A stretch of DNA of 54,371 nucleotides, from contig NZ_PYUD01000012.1 of assembly GCF_003028575.1 (NCBI RefSeq), positions 1 to 54,371 on the forward strand, read 5' to 3'. Source of the stretch: Halomonas urumqiensis (GTDB lineage: Bacteria > Pseudomonadota > Gammaproteobacteria > Pseudomonadales > Halomonadaceae). This document shows, piece by piece, positions 43,610 through 51,420 of this stretch (the first letter of the stretch is position 1; each line of letters starts with the position of its first letter). The notes beneath the pieces were generated by a model, which was given only the letters and a program-made list of their open reading frames with translations, was not told the origin of the DNA and ran no database searches. A program made the translations under genes and the position numbers.

Positions 43610-45310
43610 ATGACACCGGCCCTCACCGGCGGCAGCCAGCACCGCTGGCTGCTCACCCTGCTGATGCTCGTCATTGTGGCGCTCAGCCTCGTTCCCAGCC
43701 TGCGCTTGCTGATGGAGGCGCTGGGCGATCTGTCCCAGGGTAGCGAGTCGCCACTGTGGCGAGTGCTTCAGGCCGAGAGCACCTGGCGCGCGCTGTGGCG
43801 CAGCCTCTATACCTCTGGGCTGGGCATGCTGATCGCGCTGGTGCTGGGCTGCCTGTTCGCCTTTGTGATCACCCTCACCGATATTCGCGGCAAGGCCTGG
43901 TTGGTGTTCTGCTTCATGTTGCCGATGATGATTCCGCCCCAGGTCACCGCGCTGAGCTGGCTGCAGCTCTTCGGCCCCGCCAGTCCGCTGTTGAAGAGCA
44001 TCGGCATGGCGCCGCCGCTGGGCAGCCCGCAGCCGCTCTACTCGGCCGAGGGCATCGCGCTGCTGCTGGGGATCCAGAGTGCGCCGCTGGTGTTTCTGGC
44101 CCTGCGTACCTCGCTGCTTTCGTTGCCCCGCGAGTTGGTCGAGGCGGCGCGTATCAGCGGCGCACGCCAGGCCCAGGTGTGGGGGCAGATCATCCTGCCG
44201 GTGACCCGCAGCGGCCTGATCGCGGGTGGTGCCATGGCGTTCATCTCGAGCCTGGGCAACTTCGGCATTCCCGCCATGCTGGGTATCCCCGCGGGCTATT
44301 ACGTGCTGCCGACCCTGATCTATCAGCGCATGGCGAGTTTTGGCACCGGCGTGCTGGCCGAGATGGCTTCGCTCTCGCTGCTGATCGGTGTGTTGGCGCT
44401 GGCCGGGGTGGCGCTGCAGCAAGCGTGGATGAAGCGCAGCCGCTTTGGCCTGGTGGGGCACGGTGGCCGTGCCCACGACTTCTCGCTGGGACGCTGGCGT
44501 GGCGGCGTGACCGCGCTGCTGGTGGCAATATTGCTGGTGATTCTGGTCGCGCCCCTGGCGGCACTGGTGGTGAGCTCCCTGGTGCCCGCCATGGGCGTGC
44601 CACTGACCTGGGAAACCGTCACCCTGAATGCCTATCACGAGGTGATCGGACGCCAGGGAGCGACCTGGCGCGCGGTACGCAACAGCCTGTGGCTGGCGGG
44701 CAGTGCCGCGGTGGTGCTGATGCTGTGCAGTGTGCCGCTGGCCTACCGCCTGCAGCGTTTGCCCCGGCGCTGGCAGGGCCTGGCGCTGAGCGCCATCGAG
44801 CTGCCCTATGCGCTGCCGGGCGTGGTGCTGGCGGTGGCCTGTATCCTGCTGTTCGTGCGCCCCATTCCAGTGGTGAACGTGGCGCTCTACGGCACCCTGG
44901 GGCTGATCTTCGTCGCCTATCTGGCACGCTTTCTGGTGGTATGTCTCAAGCCGGTGGCCGCCGGCCTCGCCCAGCTCGACCCTTCGTTGGAGGAGGCCGC
45001 CCAGCTCGCCGGCGCCGGTCCCTGGCGGCGCCTGAGCGGTATCGTGCTGCCTTTGGTGGCCCCGGCGCTGTTCGCCGGTGGGCTACTGGTGTTCCTGCTC
45101 GCGGTGAACGAGCTGACCGTTTCGGCGCTGCTGTGGAGCGCGGGCAACGAGACCCTGGGCGTGCTGATCTTCAACCTGGACGAGGGGGGTGAGAGCGTGC
45201 TGGCCTCCGCGCTCTCCGTGCTGGTGGTGGCGATGGTCGCCGCGTTGATGCTCTGCCTGAGCCTCCTGGCGCCGCGCCTGCCCAGAGGAGTCGTGCCATG
45301 GCAGGGCTGA
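43610..45310 (+). CDS. Fused double-domain ABC transporter permease (FbpB/AepP-like)
   Basis: A 566-aa permease made of two homologous halves of about 270 residues. The two EAA loops are LPRELVEAARISGARQAQVWGQIILPV (first half) and DPSLEEAAQLAGAGPWRRLSGIVLPLV (second half), so one polypeptide supplies both channel halves. It begins 2 bp after the binding-protein stop, and its end overlaps the ATPase start by 13 bp. Confidence 0.88.
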   Translation: MTPALTGGSQHRWLLTLLMLVIVALSLVPSLRLLMEALGDLSQGSESPLWRVLQAESTWRALWRSLYTSGLGMLIALVLGCLFAFVITLTDIRGKAWLVFCFMLPMMIPPQVTALSWLQLFGPASPLLKSIGMAPPLGSPQPLYSAEGIALLLGIQSAPLVFLALRTSLLSLPRELVEAARISGARQAQVWGQIILPVTRSGLIAGGAMAFISSLGNFGIPAMLGIPAGYYVLPTLIYQRMASFGTGVLAEMASLSLLIGVLALAGVALQQAWMKRSRFGLVGHGGRAHDFSLGRWRGGVTALLVAILLVILVAPLAALVVSSLVPAMGVPLTWETVTLNAYHEVIGRQGATWRAVRNSLWLAGSAAVVLMLCSVPLAYRLQRLPRRWQGLALSAIELPYALPGVVLAVACILLFVRPIPVVNVALYGTLGLIFVAYLARFLVVCLKPVAAGLAQLDPSLEEAAQLAGAGPWRRLSGIVLPLVAPALFAGGLLVFLLAVNELTVSALLWSAGNETLGVLIFNLDEGGESVLASALSVLVVAMVAALMLCLSLLAPRLPRGVVPWQG

Positions 45311-46344
45311 AGATCGCTGGTGTGACCAAGCATTTCGGCGACCAGACTGCCGTCGATGCGCTCTCCCTGGATATCGAACCTGGCGAATTCGTCGCTCTTC
45401 TAGGCCCCAGTGGGTGCGGCAAGACCACCATGCTGCGCATGCTGGCTGGCTTCGAACCTCTCAGTCAGGGCGAGATCCGCCTGGGCGGGCGCACCCTGGC
45501 CAGCCGGGAGCAACACGTGCCGCCTGAGCAGCGCAACATGGCCATGGTGTTCCAGTCTTACGCCCTGTGGCCGCATATGAACGTGGCCGACAACGTCGGC
45601 TATCCGCTCAAGCTGCGCCGTTTGAGTGGCGAGGCCTATCAGCGCCAGGTAGCGAAGGCGCTGGCCATGGTGGCGCTGGCGCCCTACGCCGAGCGATCCC
45701 CGCAGGAGCTCAGCGGCGGCCAGCGGCAGCGTGTGGCGCTGGCGCGCTGCCTGGTCACCGATCCTGACGTCGTGCTGCTCGACGAGCCACTGGCCAACCT
45801 AGACCGCCACCTGCGCGCGGCCATGGAGCACAGCTTTCGCGACTTCCATCGCCGCACCCGGTCTACCCTGGTCTATGTCACCCACGACCAGAGCGAGGCC
45901 ATGGCGCTGGCGGATCGTATCGCCGTGATGCGTGATGGCCGGCTGGAGCAGTGGGCCACGCCGGAAACGCTTTATCGGCAGCCGCGTACCGCCTGGGTGG
46001 CCAGCTTCATCGGCCAGGGTTCCCTGTTGAACGTTACCGCGGGTTGGCCGGGCAAACGCCTGGAGGAGGCCGCGTTGATGAGCGGTATCGCCGCGGCTGT
46101 CACTGAGCGCACGCAACCGGTGCTGGTACGCCCGGAGCACGTGAGGGTGCTTCCCGACGCTCCGTCCGCACAGGCCTTGCGAGCGCAAGTGGAAGGCGTG
46201 ACCTTCCGCGGCGAGCGCTATGAGCTGCACCTACGCCTCGAAAGCGGTGAAGCGCTCCTGGCCTATCACCACGCGGCGCTTAGCGAAGGGCGCCAGGTGG
46301 GGGTGATTCTGCGCGAGGGCTGGTGCCTGGAGCCCGAGGCATGA
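45298..46344 (+). CDS. ABC transporter ATP-binding protein (FbpC/PotA-type)
   Basis: A 348-aa ATPase. Walker A GPSGCGKTT, Q-loop MVFQSYALWPHM, signature [15 protein letters not shown], Walker B VLLDEPLANLDRHLR, H-loop YVTHDQSEAM, and a C-terminal TOBE domain (ending VLVRPEHVRVLP... GVILREGWCLEPEA). Partner of the fused permease. The stop overlaps the next start by 4 bp (ATGA). Confidence 0.9.
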   Translation: MAGLKIAGVTKHFGDQTAVDALSLDIEPGEFVALLGPSGCGKTTMLRMLAGFEPLSQGEIRLGGRTLASREQHVPPEQRNMAMVFQSYALWPHMNVADNVGYPLKLRRLSGEAYQRQVAKALAMVALAPYAERSPQELSGGQRQRVALARCLVTDPDVVLLDEPLANLDRHLRAAMEHSFRDFHRRTRSTLVYVTHDQSEAMALADRIAVMRDGRLEQWATPETLYRQPRTAWVASFIGQGSLLNVTAGWPGKRLEEAALMSGIAAAVTERTQPVLVRPEHVRVLPDAPSAQALRAQVEGVTFRGERYELHLRLESGEALLAYHHAALSEGRQVGVILREGWCLEPEA

Positions 46345-47384
46345 GCGTGCGCATCGAGGTGCTCAGCGGGTTGGGTGACAAGGCGCCCGCCGCCATCCTG
46401 GTCGAGGCAGAAGGCAGGCGTCTGCTGCTCGATGCCGGTGGCGCCCTGCATCCGGGCCAGTCGATGGCCTGGTCCGATGGGCTGGACGTCGACGCCGTGC
46501 TGATCAGCCACGACCACATCGATCATATCGGCGGTGTGTCGGCACTGCCCGCCGAGCTGCCCCTCTATTGCACCGCTGAAGTGGCGATGTCACTGCCGAG
46601 AGGACGTGAGTGGCGAGCGTTGCCCGCGCGAGGTCAGTGCCGAATCCGGGGCATCCCGGTGACCACCGGTCAGGCCGGACACTCTCTTGGTGGCATATGG
46701 ATGCATCTTGGCGTCGATGGCGGGGTGTTCTACAGTGGCGATGCCTGCCTGGAATCGTTGCTCTTCCCCTTCGACGACCCGCCGCCGGCGCGAGTCGCCC
46801 TGCTGGATGCCTCCTATGGGCTCTACGACACGCCCCAGGTTCAATGTCGCGAGACCATCGCGCAGCGTTTGACCGAGCCCCGGGTGCTGCCGGTTCCGGT
46901 ATCGGGACGGGCACTGGAAATGGCGCTATGGCTCGATGAACAGACCGAGTGGCTGGGTGTGACCTGGAACCTGGACGACGCCTGTCGTGAGAGCCTCGAG
47001 GCGTTGTTGACGCTGCCACGTTCGCTGCGCCGGGGAGGTCACGACGCGGCCATCCGCCGGCTGCTCGACGCTTCCCGTGCGGATTCCCCCATGCTCTGGC
47101 TGGTGGAGGACCGCGACGACGACCCCGAGGACTGGCCGGAGCACCGGCTGCTGCATACGGGCTATCTCACGCCCCGGCGACAGCGCCAGCGAACGGCGGG
47201 TGAAGTCGACTGGCAGCGCTGGAACGTCCACCTGCGGCTTGCGCATATGCGTACAATGGTTAACCGATTGCGAGCCGCGCGCGCGACTCCCCTGTTTACC
47301 GCTGAGGTGCGTGACGTGAGCGAGTCGCTGAAGAGACCCAGATCGTTGGCCCTGTCCGAAGAGGGCAGCGATGCTGTTGGCTAG
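46341..47384 (+). CDS. MBL-fold metallo-hydrolase coupled to the transporter
   Basis: A 347-aa cytoplasmic protein (no signal). The metal-binding motif is SHDHIDH at residues 56-62 (H57, H59, D61, H62), with further likely ligands in TGQAGHSLGG, VFYSGDACLES and HTGYLTP near the C-terminus, the layout of large nuclease/phosphodiesterase-type MBL proteins rather than small glyoxalase II forms. Substrate unknown. It begins inside the ATPase stop and ends 14 bp inside the phosphatase gene, so it is translated together with transporter and phosphatase. Inference: it cleaves the imported compound, possibly a phosphodiester, as PhnP does in phosphonate breakdown. It has no clear similarity to PhnP beyond the fold. 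Confidence 0.7.
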   Translation: MSVRIEVLSGLGDKAPAAILVEAEGRRLLLDAGGALHPGQSMAWSDGLDVDAVLISHDHIDHIGGVSALPAELPLYCTAEVAMSLPRGREWRALPARGQCRIRGIPVTTGQAGHSLGGIWMHLGVDGGVFYSGDACLESLLFPFDDPPPARVALLDASYGLYDTPQVQCRETIAQRLTEPRVLPVPVSGRALEMALWLDEQTEWLGVTWNLDDACRESLEALLTLPRSLRRGGHDAAIRRLLDASRADSPMLWLVEDRDDDPEDWPEHRLLHTGYLTPRRQRQRTAGEVDWQRWNVHLRLAHMRTMVNRLRAARATPLFTAEVRDVSESLKRPRSLALSEEGSDAVG

Positions 47385-47904
47385 GCCGTTCGTCTTCATT
47401 CGCCACGGTGAGACGCGCCTCAACCGCGAGCAGCGCATTTGTGGACGCAGTGACGTGCCGCTGACTGCGCTGGGCGAGGCCCAGGCGCGGCAGGCCGCTG
47501 GGTGGCTCGACCGCCCCTGGAGCCGGGTCGTGACCAGCACGCTGCAGCGCGCCTGGCGCACCGCCGAACTGGCGGTGCCTGGCCAGCAGGCGGTGCGGCT
47601 GGACGGTCTCGACGAGCGTGACTGGGGGCGGCTGGACCAACTACCGCTTGCGCGGCAGCCTTCCTACGAGGCCACACCGCCCGGGGGCGAGAGCTGGGCG
47701 GATTTCCAGGCCCGCGTGCTGGCTGCGCTCAACGGCGTGCTGGCAAGCGAGGAGATGCCACTGGTGGTGGCTCATTCCGGGGTCTTTCGGGTCATCCGTG
47801 TCCAATTGACCGGGAGCCCGAATGGCCCCCGGCTGGCCAATGCGACACCGTTTCTGATCAGGCCCGGCCTGTTGGGCTGGCAGATTCACCGCTACATGAT
47901 GTAG
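47371..47904 (+). CDS. Histidine phosphatase family protein
   Basis: A 177-aa phosphoglycerate-mutase-like phosphatase. The catalytic RHGE is at residues 11-14, followed by TRLNREQRICGRSDVPLTALGEAQARQAA; the second His is in VVAHSGVFRVI near residue 129. No signal peptide, so cytoplasmic. Such enzymes remove phosphate from small monoesters. Overlap with the MBL gene and the Pho-type promoter suggest that it releases phosphate from a product of the transporter/MBL pair. ATG 47371. It is the last gene of the operon; aceK follows after 115 bp. Confidence 0.8.
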   Translation: MLLARPFVFIRHGETRLNREQRICGRSDVPLTALGEAQARQAAGWLDRPWSRVVTSTLQRAWRTAELAVPGQQAVRLDGLDERDWGRLDQLPLARQPSYEATPPGGESWADFQARVLAALNGVLASEEMPLVVAHSGVFRVIRVQLTGSPNGPRLANATPFLIRPGLLGWQIHRYMM

Positions 47905-48019
47905 AAGCCGGACATGCTGCCCGCCCGTCATTCGACTACTGCGAGCCCCACCTTTGTCGGCTCGCCACGCGCAGTGAAATTGGCGATGCTGGGGGTGCTC
48001 GCCGACAGGAGTCAGCCCC

Positions 48020-49765
48020 ATGAAACACTCGCCCGCCTACCGGATCGCTGCCACCATCTTGCATGGCTTCGACGAGTACCGTTCGCGTTTCAAGCAGATC
48101 ACCGCGGATGCCAGCCGGCGCTTCAGGGATGCGGCGTGGCGCGATGCCCAGCAGGCCTCGGCGGAGCGGATCAATCTCTACGAGGAGAAGGTGCAGGACA
48201 CCCTGGAGCGTCTGCGGCGCACCTTCCCTGCCGACGAGTTGACGCACTGCGAGTGCTGGCGGGAGGCAAAGAACTACTATGCGGAAACGATCAATCAGCG
48301 TCTGGACTACGAGTTGGCCGAGACCTTCTTCAACTCGATGTTCTGCTCCATCTTCCATCACCGGCACATCCGCAACGACTGGATGTTCGTCTACAGCTCA
48401 CGCGTGAAGGCGGCGCACCACTCGGGCCTCGAGTTGTGCCGGCGTATCCGCGTAGGGGGAGACTGGGAGGCCGCCACCCAATGGGCACTGGTCGAGGCGC
48501 CCTTCGAGACTCCGTTCGTCGACATGGAAGGCGACACACGCCTGGCCGGCGAGTTTCTGAGTGGGCACCTGCCGCAGGCGATCCTCGAGGCCGAAGATGC
48601 CGAGATCGAGCTGATCAAGAGCGTGTTCTACCGCAACAAGGGCGCCTACCTGGTCGGGCGCATCAAGGGCGGTGGCGAACAGGTGCCGCTGGTATTGCCG
48701 GTGTTGCACGAAGAGGGCGTGGGGCTGCACCTGGACACGGTACTGATCGAACCCGACGAGGTGTCGATCATCTTCTCCTTCACCCGGGCCTACTTCCAGG
48801 TCAAGGTGCAGGTGCCCGGTGAGTTCGTGGAATACTTGAAGGAGCTGATGCCTGGCAAGCCGGAAGGCGAGCTGTATGCCGCCATCGGCTTCTTCAAGCA
48901 CGGCAAGACCGAGTTCTTTCGCGCGCTGAATCGCCAGGTGGCGCGACGCGAGGATCAGTTCATCATCGCCCCCGGTGTCCGTGGGATGGTCATGGCGGTG
49001 TTCGTGCTGCCGTCGTTTCGTACCGTGTTCAAGATCATCAAGGATCGCTTCGACCCCACCAAGGAGATGAGCCACGAGAACGTGCGCGACAAGTACCGCA
49101 TGGTCAAGCGCCACGACCGGGTGGGGCGCATGGCCGACACCCAGGAGTTCTCGCACTTCATTGCCCGCAAGGACCATTTCGACCCCGAGTGCCTGGCGCA
49201 CCTGCTGGAAGTGGCGCCTTCCACGGTCTATCTGAAGGGTGACAAGGTGATCATCGAGCATTGCTACACCGAGCGCATGATGACCCCGCTCAACATGTAT
49301 ATCGAACAGTGCGACGAGACCGAGATGCGCGCGGTGCTCAAGGAGTATGGCAATGCCATCAAGCAGATGGCGGCGGCCAACATCTTTCCCGGCGACATGC
49401 TGTTGAAGAACTTCGGAGTGACCCGCCACGGGCGGGTGGTGTTCTACGATTACGATGAGGTCTGCTACCTCACCGAGTGCAATTTCCGGCACATTCCCGA
49501 GCCGCTCTATCCCGAGCAGGAGCTCTCCGACGAGCCCTGGTACTCGGTGGGCCCGAATGATATTTTCCCCGAGGAATTCGGCCCCTTTCTGTTTGCCAAG
49601 ATTCGGCTGCGTAAGTTGTTTTATGAGCTGCACCCGGAGCTGCTCGACGCCGACTACTGGAAAGGGGTGCAGCAGGCGATTCGCGACGGCCGCGTGATCG
49701 ATGTGTATCCCTATCGCAACAAGCAGCGTTTCTCCGGCGGCGACGACAACAGCCTGACATATTGA
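48020..49765 (+). CDS. aceK: Isocitrate dehydrogenase kinase/phosphatase
   Basis: A 581-aa bifunctional enzyme that inactivates or reactivates isocitrate dehydrogenase and so diverts carbon into the glyoxylate shunt. Conserved kinase-fold parts: DQFIIAPGVRGMVMAVFVLPSF (P-loop, residues ~312-333), FKIIKDRF (catalytic Lys) and RHGRVVFYDYDEVCYLTE (metal-binding Asp, ~475). The N-terminal regulatory domain is also complete. Length equals that of E. coli AceK (578). GGAG precedes ATG 48020. It stands without aceA or aceB, as is usual outside the enterics. Confidence 0.96.
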   Translation: MKHSPAYRIAATILHGFDEYRSRFKQITADASRRFRDAAWRDAQQASAERINLYEEKVQDTLERLRRTFPADELTHCECWREAKNYYAETINQRLDYELAETFFNSMFCSIFHHRHIRNDWMFVYSSRVKAAHHSGLELCRRIRVGGDWEAATQWALVEAPFETPFVDMEGDTRLAGEFLSGHLPQAILEAEDAEIELIKSVFYRNKGAYLVGRIKGGGEQVPLVLPVLHEEGVGLHLDTVLIEPDEVSIIFSFTRAYFQVKVQVPGEFVEYLKELMPGKPEGELYAAIGFFKHGKTEFFRALNRQVARREDQFIIAPGVRGMVMAVFVLPSFRTVFKIIKDRFDPTKEMSHENVRDKYRMVKRHDRVGRMADTQEFSHFIARKDHFDPECLAHLLEVAPSTVYLKGDKVIIEHCYTERMMTPLNMYIEQCDETEMRAVLKEYGNAIKQMAAANIFPGDMLLKNFGVTRHGRVVFYDYDEVCYLTECNFRHIPEPLYPEQELSDEPWYSVGPNDIFPEEFGPFLFAKIRLRKLFYELHPELLDADYWKGVQQAIRDGRVIDVYPYRNKQRFSGGDDNSLTY

Positions 49766-49806
49766 GCCTGGGGCACTTGCCCTAACCCCCGAGACGGAGC
49801 CGCGTC

Positions 49807-50547
49807 ATGGCCCAGCCGACACGCCCGCACCTGGTGGTGCTCACCGGAGCGGGTATCAGTGCCGAGAGTGGCATCCAGACCTTTCGTGCCAGCGATGGCC
49901 TGTGGGCCGACCACCCCATCGAGGCGGTGGCGACCCCCCAGGCCTTCCGGCGTGACCCCGAGCGCGTACTGCGCTTCTATGACCAGCGTCGCGACCAGGT
50001 ACGGCACGCGCGCCCCAATGCCGCCCACAAGGCGCTGGCTGGGCTCGAGAAGCGCGGTTTTCGGGTCAGCATCATCACCCAGAATATCGACGACCTTCAC
50101 GAGCGTGCCGGTTCCCGCGACGTACTTCATCTGCACGGCGAGATTCTCAAGGCACGCTCCACGGTGGATGCGCGCATGCGCTACCCGCTGCCACGCGGCG
50201 GCATTGCGCTTGGCGACGTGTGCGACAAGGGCAGCCAACTGCGGCCCGATGTGGTGTGGTTCGGCGAGGCGGTACCGCATTTCGTCGATGCCTGCGACAT
50301 CGTCAGCGATGCCGACCTGCTGCTGGTGGTGGGCACTTCGCTTGCGGTGATGCCGGCAGCCTCGCTGCTCGACCACGCCCCCATGGATGCCCCCTGCGTG
50401 CTGGTCGACCCCGAGGCTCATGCCCTGGCACCACCCGGTGTCGTGCGCCTCTGCCAGCCGGCCGGCAAGGGCGTGCCGGCGCTTGTCCGGCACTGGAAAC
50501 GCGAGGGTAGGCTATGGGTGCCGGAGGTCCTGTTGAGTGAGGGGTGA
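49807..50547 (+). CDS. Sir2-family protein deacylase, atypical (no Cys4 zinc site)
   Basis: A 246-aa NAD-dependent deacylase. NAD-binding GAGISAESGIQTFR (residues ~15-28), TQNIDDLHERAGS, catalytic His in HLHGEI and VVGTSLAVMPAA are intact. Tyr-x-x-Arg (FYDQRRDQ) of the desuccinylase/demalonylase type is present. The region that normally holds two Cys pairs (ARSTVDARMRYPLPRGGIALGDVCDKGSQLRPDVVWFGE) has a single Cys, so the zinc ribbon seems to be missing or replaced. This pattern occurs in a subgroup of bacterial sirtuins; it is close to but not the same as E. coli CobB. GGAG upstream of ATG 49807; possibly co-transcribed with aceK (41 bp). Confidence 0.83.
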   Translation: MAQPTRPHLVVLTGAGISAESGIQTFRASDGLWADHPIEAVATPQAFRRDPERVLRFYDQRRDQVRHARPNAAHKALAGLEKRGFRVSIITQNIDDLHERAGSRDVLHLHGEILKARSTVDARMRYPLPRGGIALGDVCDKGSQLRPDVVWFGEAVPHFVDACDIVSDADLLLVVGTSLAVMPAASLLDHAPMDAPCVLVDPEAHALAPPGVVRLCQPAGKGVPALVRHWKREGRLWVPEVLLSEG

Positions 50548-50604
50548 GGGCAATAGCAGTTGGAGATGACGAGGGGTGCCGGGGGGACAGGTCGAAGGGG
50601 AGGC
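50548..50604 (-). repeat. Dispersed palindromic repeat, truncated fifth copy
   Basis: Beginning one base after the sirtuin stop codon, the sequence follows the reverse complement of the copy 4 right flank and outer arm: GGGCAATAGCAGTTGGA, TGACGAGGGGTGCC, GGGACAGGTCGAAGGGGAGG. It then leaves the consensus; in place of the inner hairpin and second arm there is a short stem GACTC-CCGC-GAGTC (50607-50620). It lies in the 111-bp gap before tapT, where TAGAAT at 50626 is a possible -10. Confidence 0.75.
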
Positions 50605-50658
50605 GAGACTCCCGCGAGTCGGTGGTAGAATGCCGGCCCGCTTCTTCGGGTAGCTACC

Positions 50659-51420
50659 ATGCAGTATCACGAGACTCTTCATACCGACCCCGCCACCGGT
50701 CTCTCCACCGACCCCGCCACCGGTCATCCACGTCCGCCACGTCGCGAATTCAAGGCGCGGGGCAGCTTCGTATCACGTTGCGACGGCTGCAACCTGCCCC
50801 AGCTCAACTGCTTGTGTCCCTACCAGGCGAGTGCCGAGAGCGAGGCGCGAGTATGGCTGCTGACCCATCCCCTGGAGCACCTCAAGCCGACCAATACCGG
50901 GCGGCTGGTCGGTGACGTGCTGGCCGAGACCGAGGTGTTCACCTGGTATCGCACAGTGCCGGACCAACGCTTGCTGGCGCTGCTCGACGACTCGCGCTTC
51001 GAGCCCTTCGTGATCTTTCCCGATGACCAGCCCGACTACGCCGACCGTGTGGTGGGTATCGAAGCGGTATCGCAGGCCAAGCATGCCGGGCGCATCCCGG
51101 TATTCATCCTGCTCGATGGCACCTGGCGCCAAGCACGGCGGATCTTCCGCAAGAGCCCCTATCTCGATGGGCTACCGGTGCTGCCGCTGGCCACCGACCG
51201 CCAGACCCGCTACCAGCTGCGCAAGCCGGCCTCGGCATCACACCTGTGCACCGCCGAAGTTGCCGCCGAACTGTTGCGCCAGTCGGGCGATAGCGATGCC
51301 GCCCAGGTGCTCGATGATTATTTCGATGCCTTCAATGTCAGCTACGCCGCCAGCCGGCGTTTCGAGAAGCTCGAGACACCGACGGCGGCGATGCGACGCC
51401 TGCTTGACCGTCTGACCTGA
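50659..51420 (+). CDS. tapT: tRNA-uridine aminocarboxypropyltransferase (DTW domain)
   Basis: A 253-aa DTW-domain enzyme that transfers the 3-amino-3-carboxypropyl group of SAM to U47 of tRNA (acp3U). The zinc-type Cys cluster RCDGCNLPQLNCLCPY (residues ~48-63) and the DTW-type motif LDGTWRQARRIFRKS are clear. The N-terminus carries a 24-bp in-frame duplication giving TDPATGLS-TDPATGHP (residues 9-24), not conserved in the family. The ribosome-binding site is poor. Its TGA abuts the stop codon of the convergent TraB gene with no base between. Confidence 0.88.
   Translation: MQYHETLHTDPATGLSTDPATGHPRPPRREFKARGSFVSRCDGCNLPQLNCLCPYQASAESEARVWLLTHPLEHLKPTNTGRLVGDVLAETEVFTWYRTVPDQRLLALLDDSRFEPFVIFPDDQPDYADRVVGIEAVSQAKHAGRIPVFILLDGTWRQARRIFRKSPYLDGLPVLPLATDRQTRYQLRKPASASHLCTAEVAAELLRQSGDSDAAQVLDDYFDAFNVSYAASRRFEKLETPTAAMRRLLDRLT

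Noticed and set aside
43475..44638. 387-aa open frame on the minus strand, Gln/His-rich
   Set aside because: Antisense shadow of the fused permease gene.
48398..49633. 411-aa open frame on the minus strand
   Set aside because: Antisense shadow of aceK.
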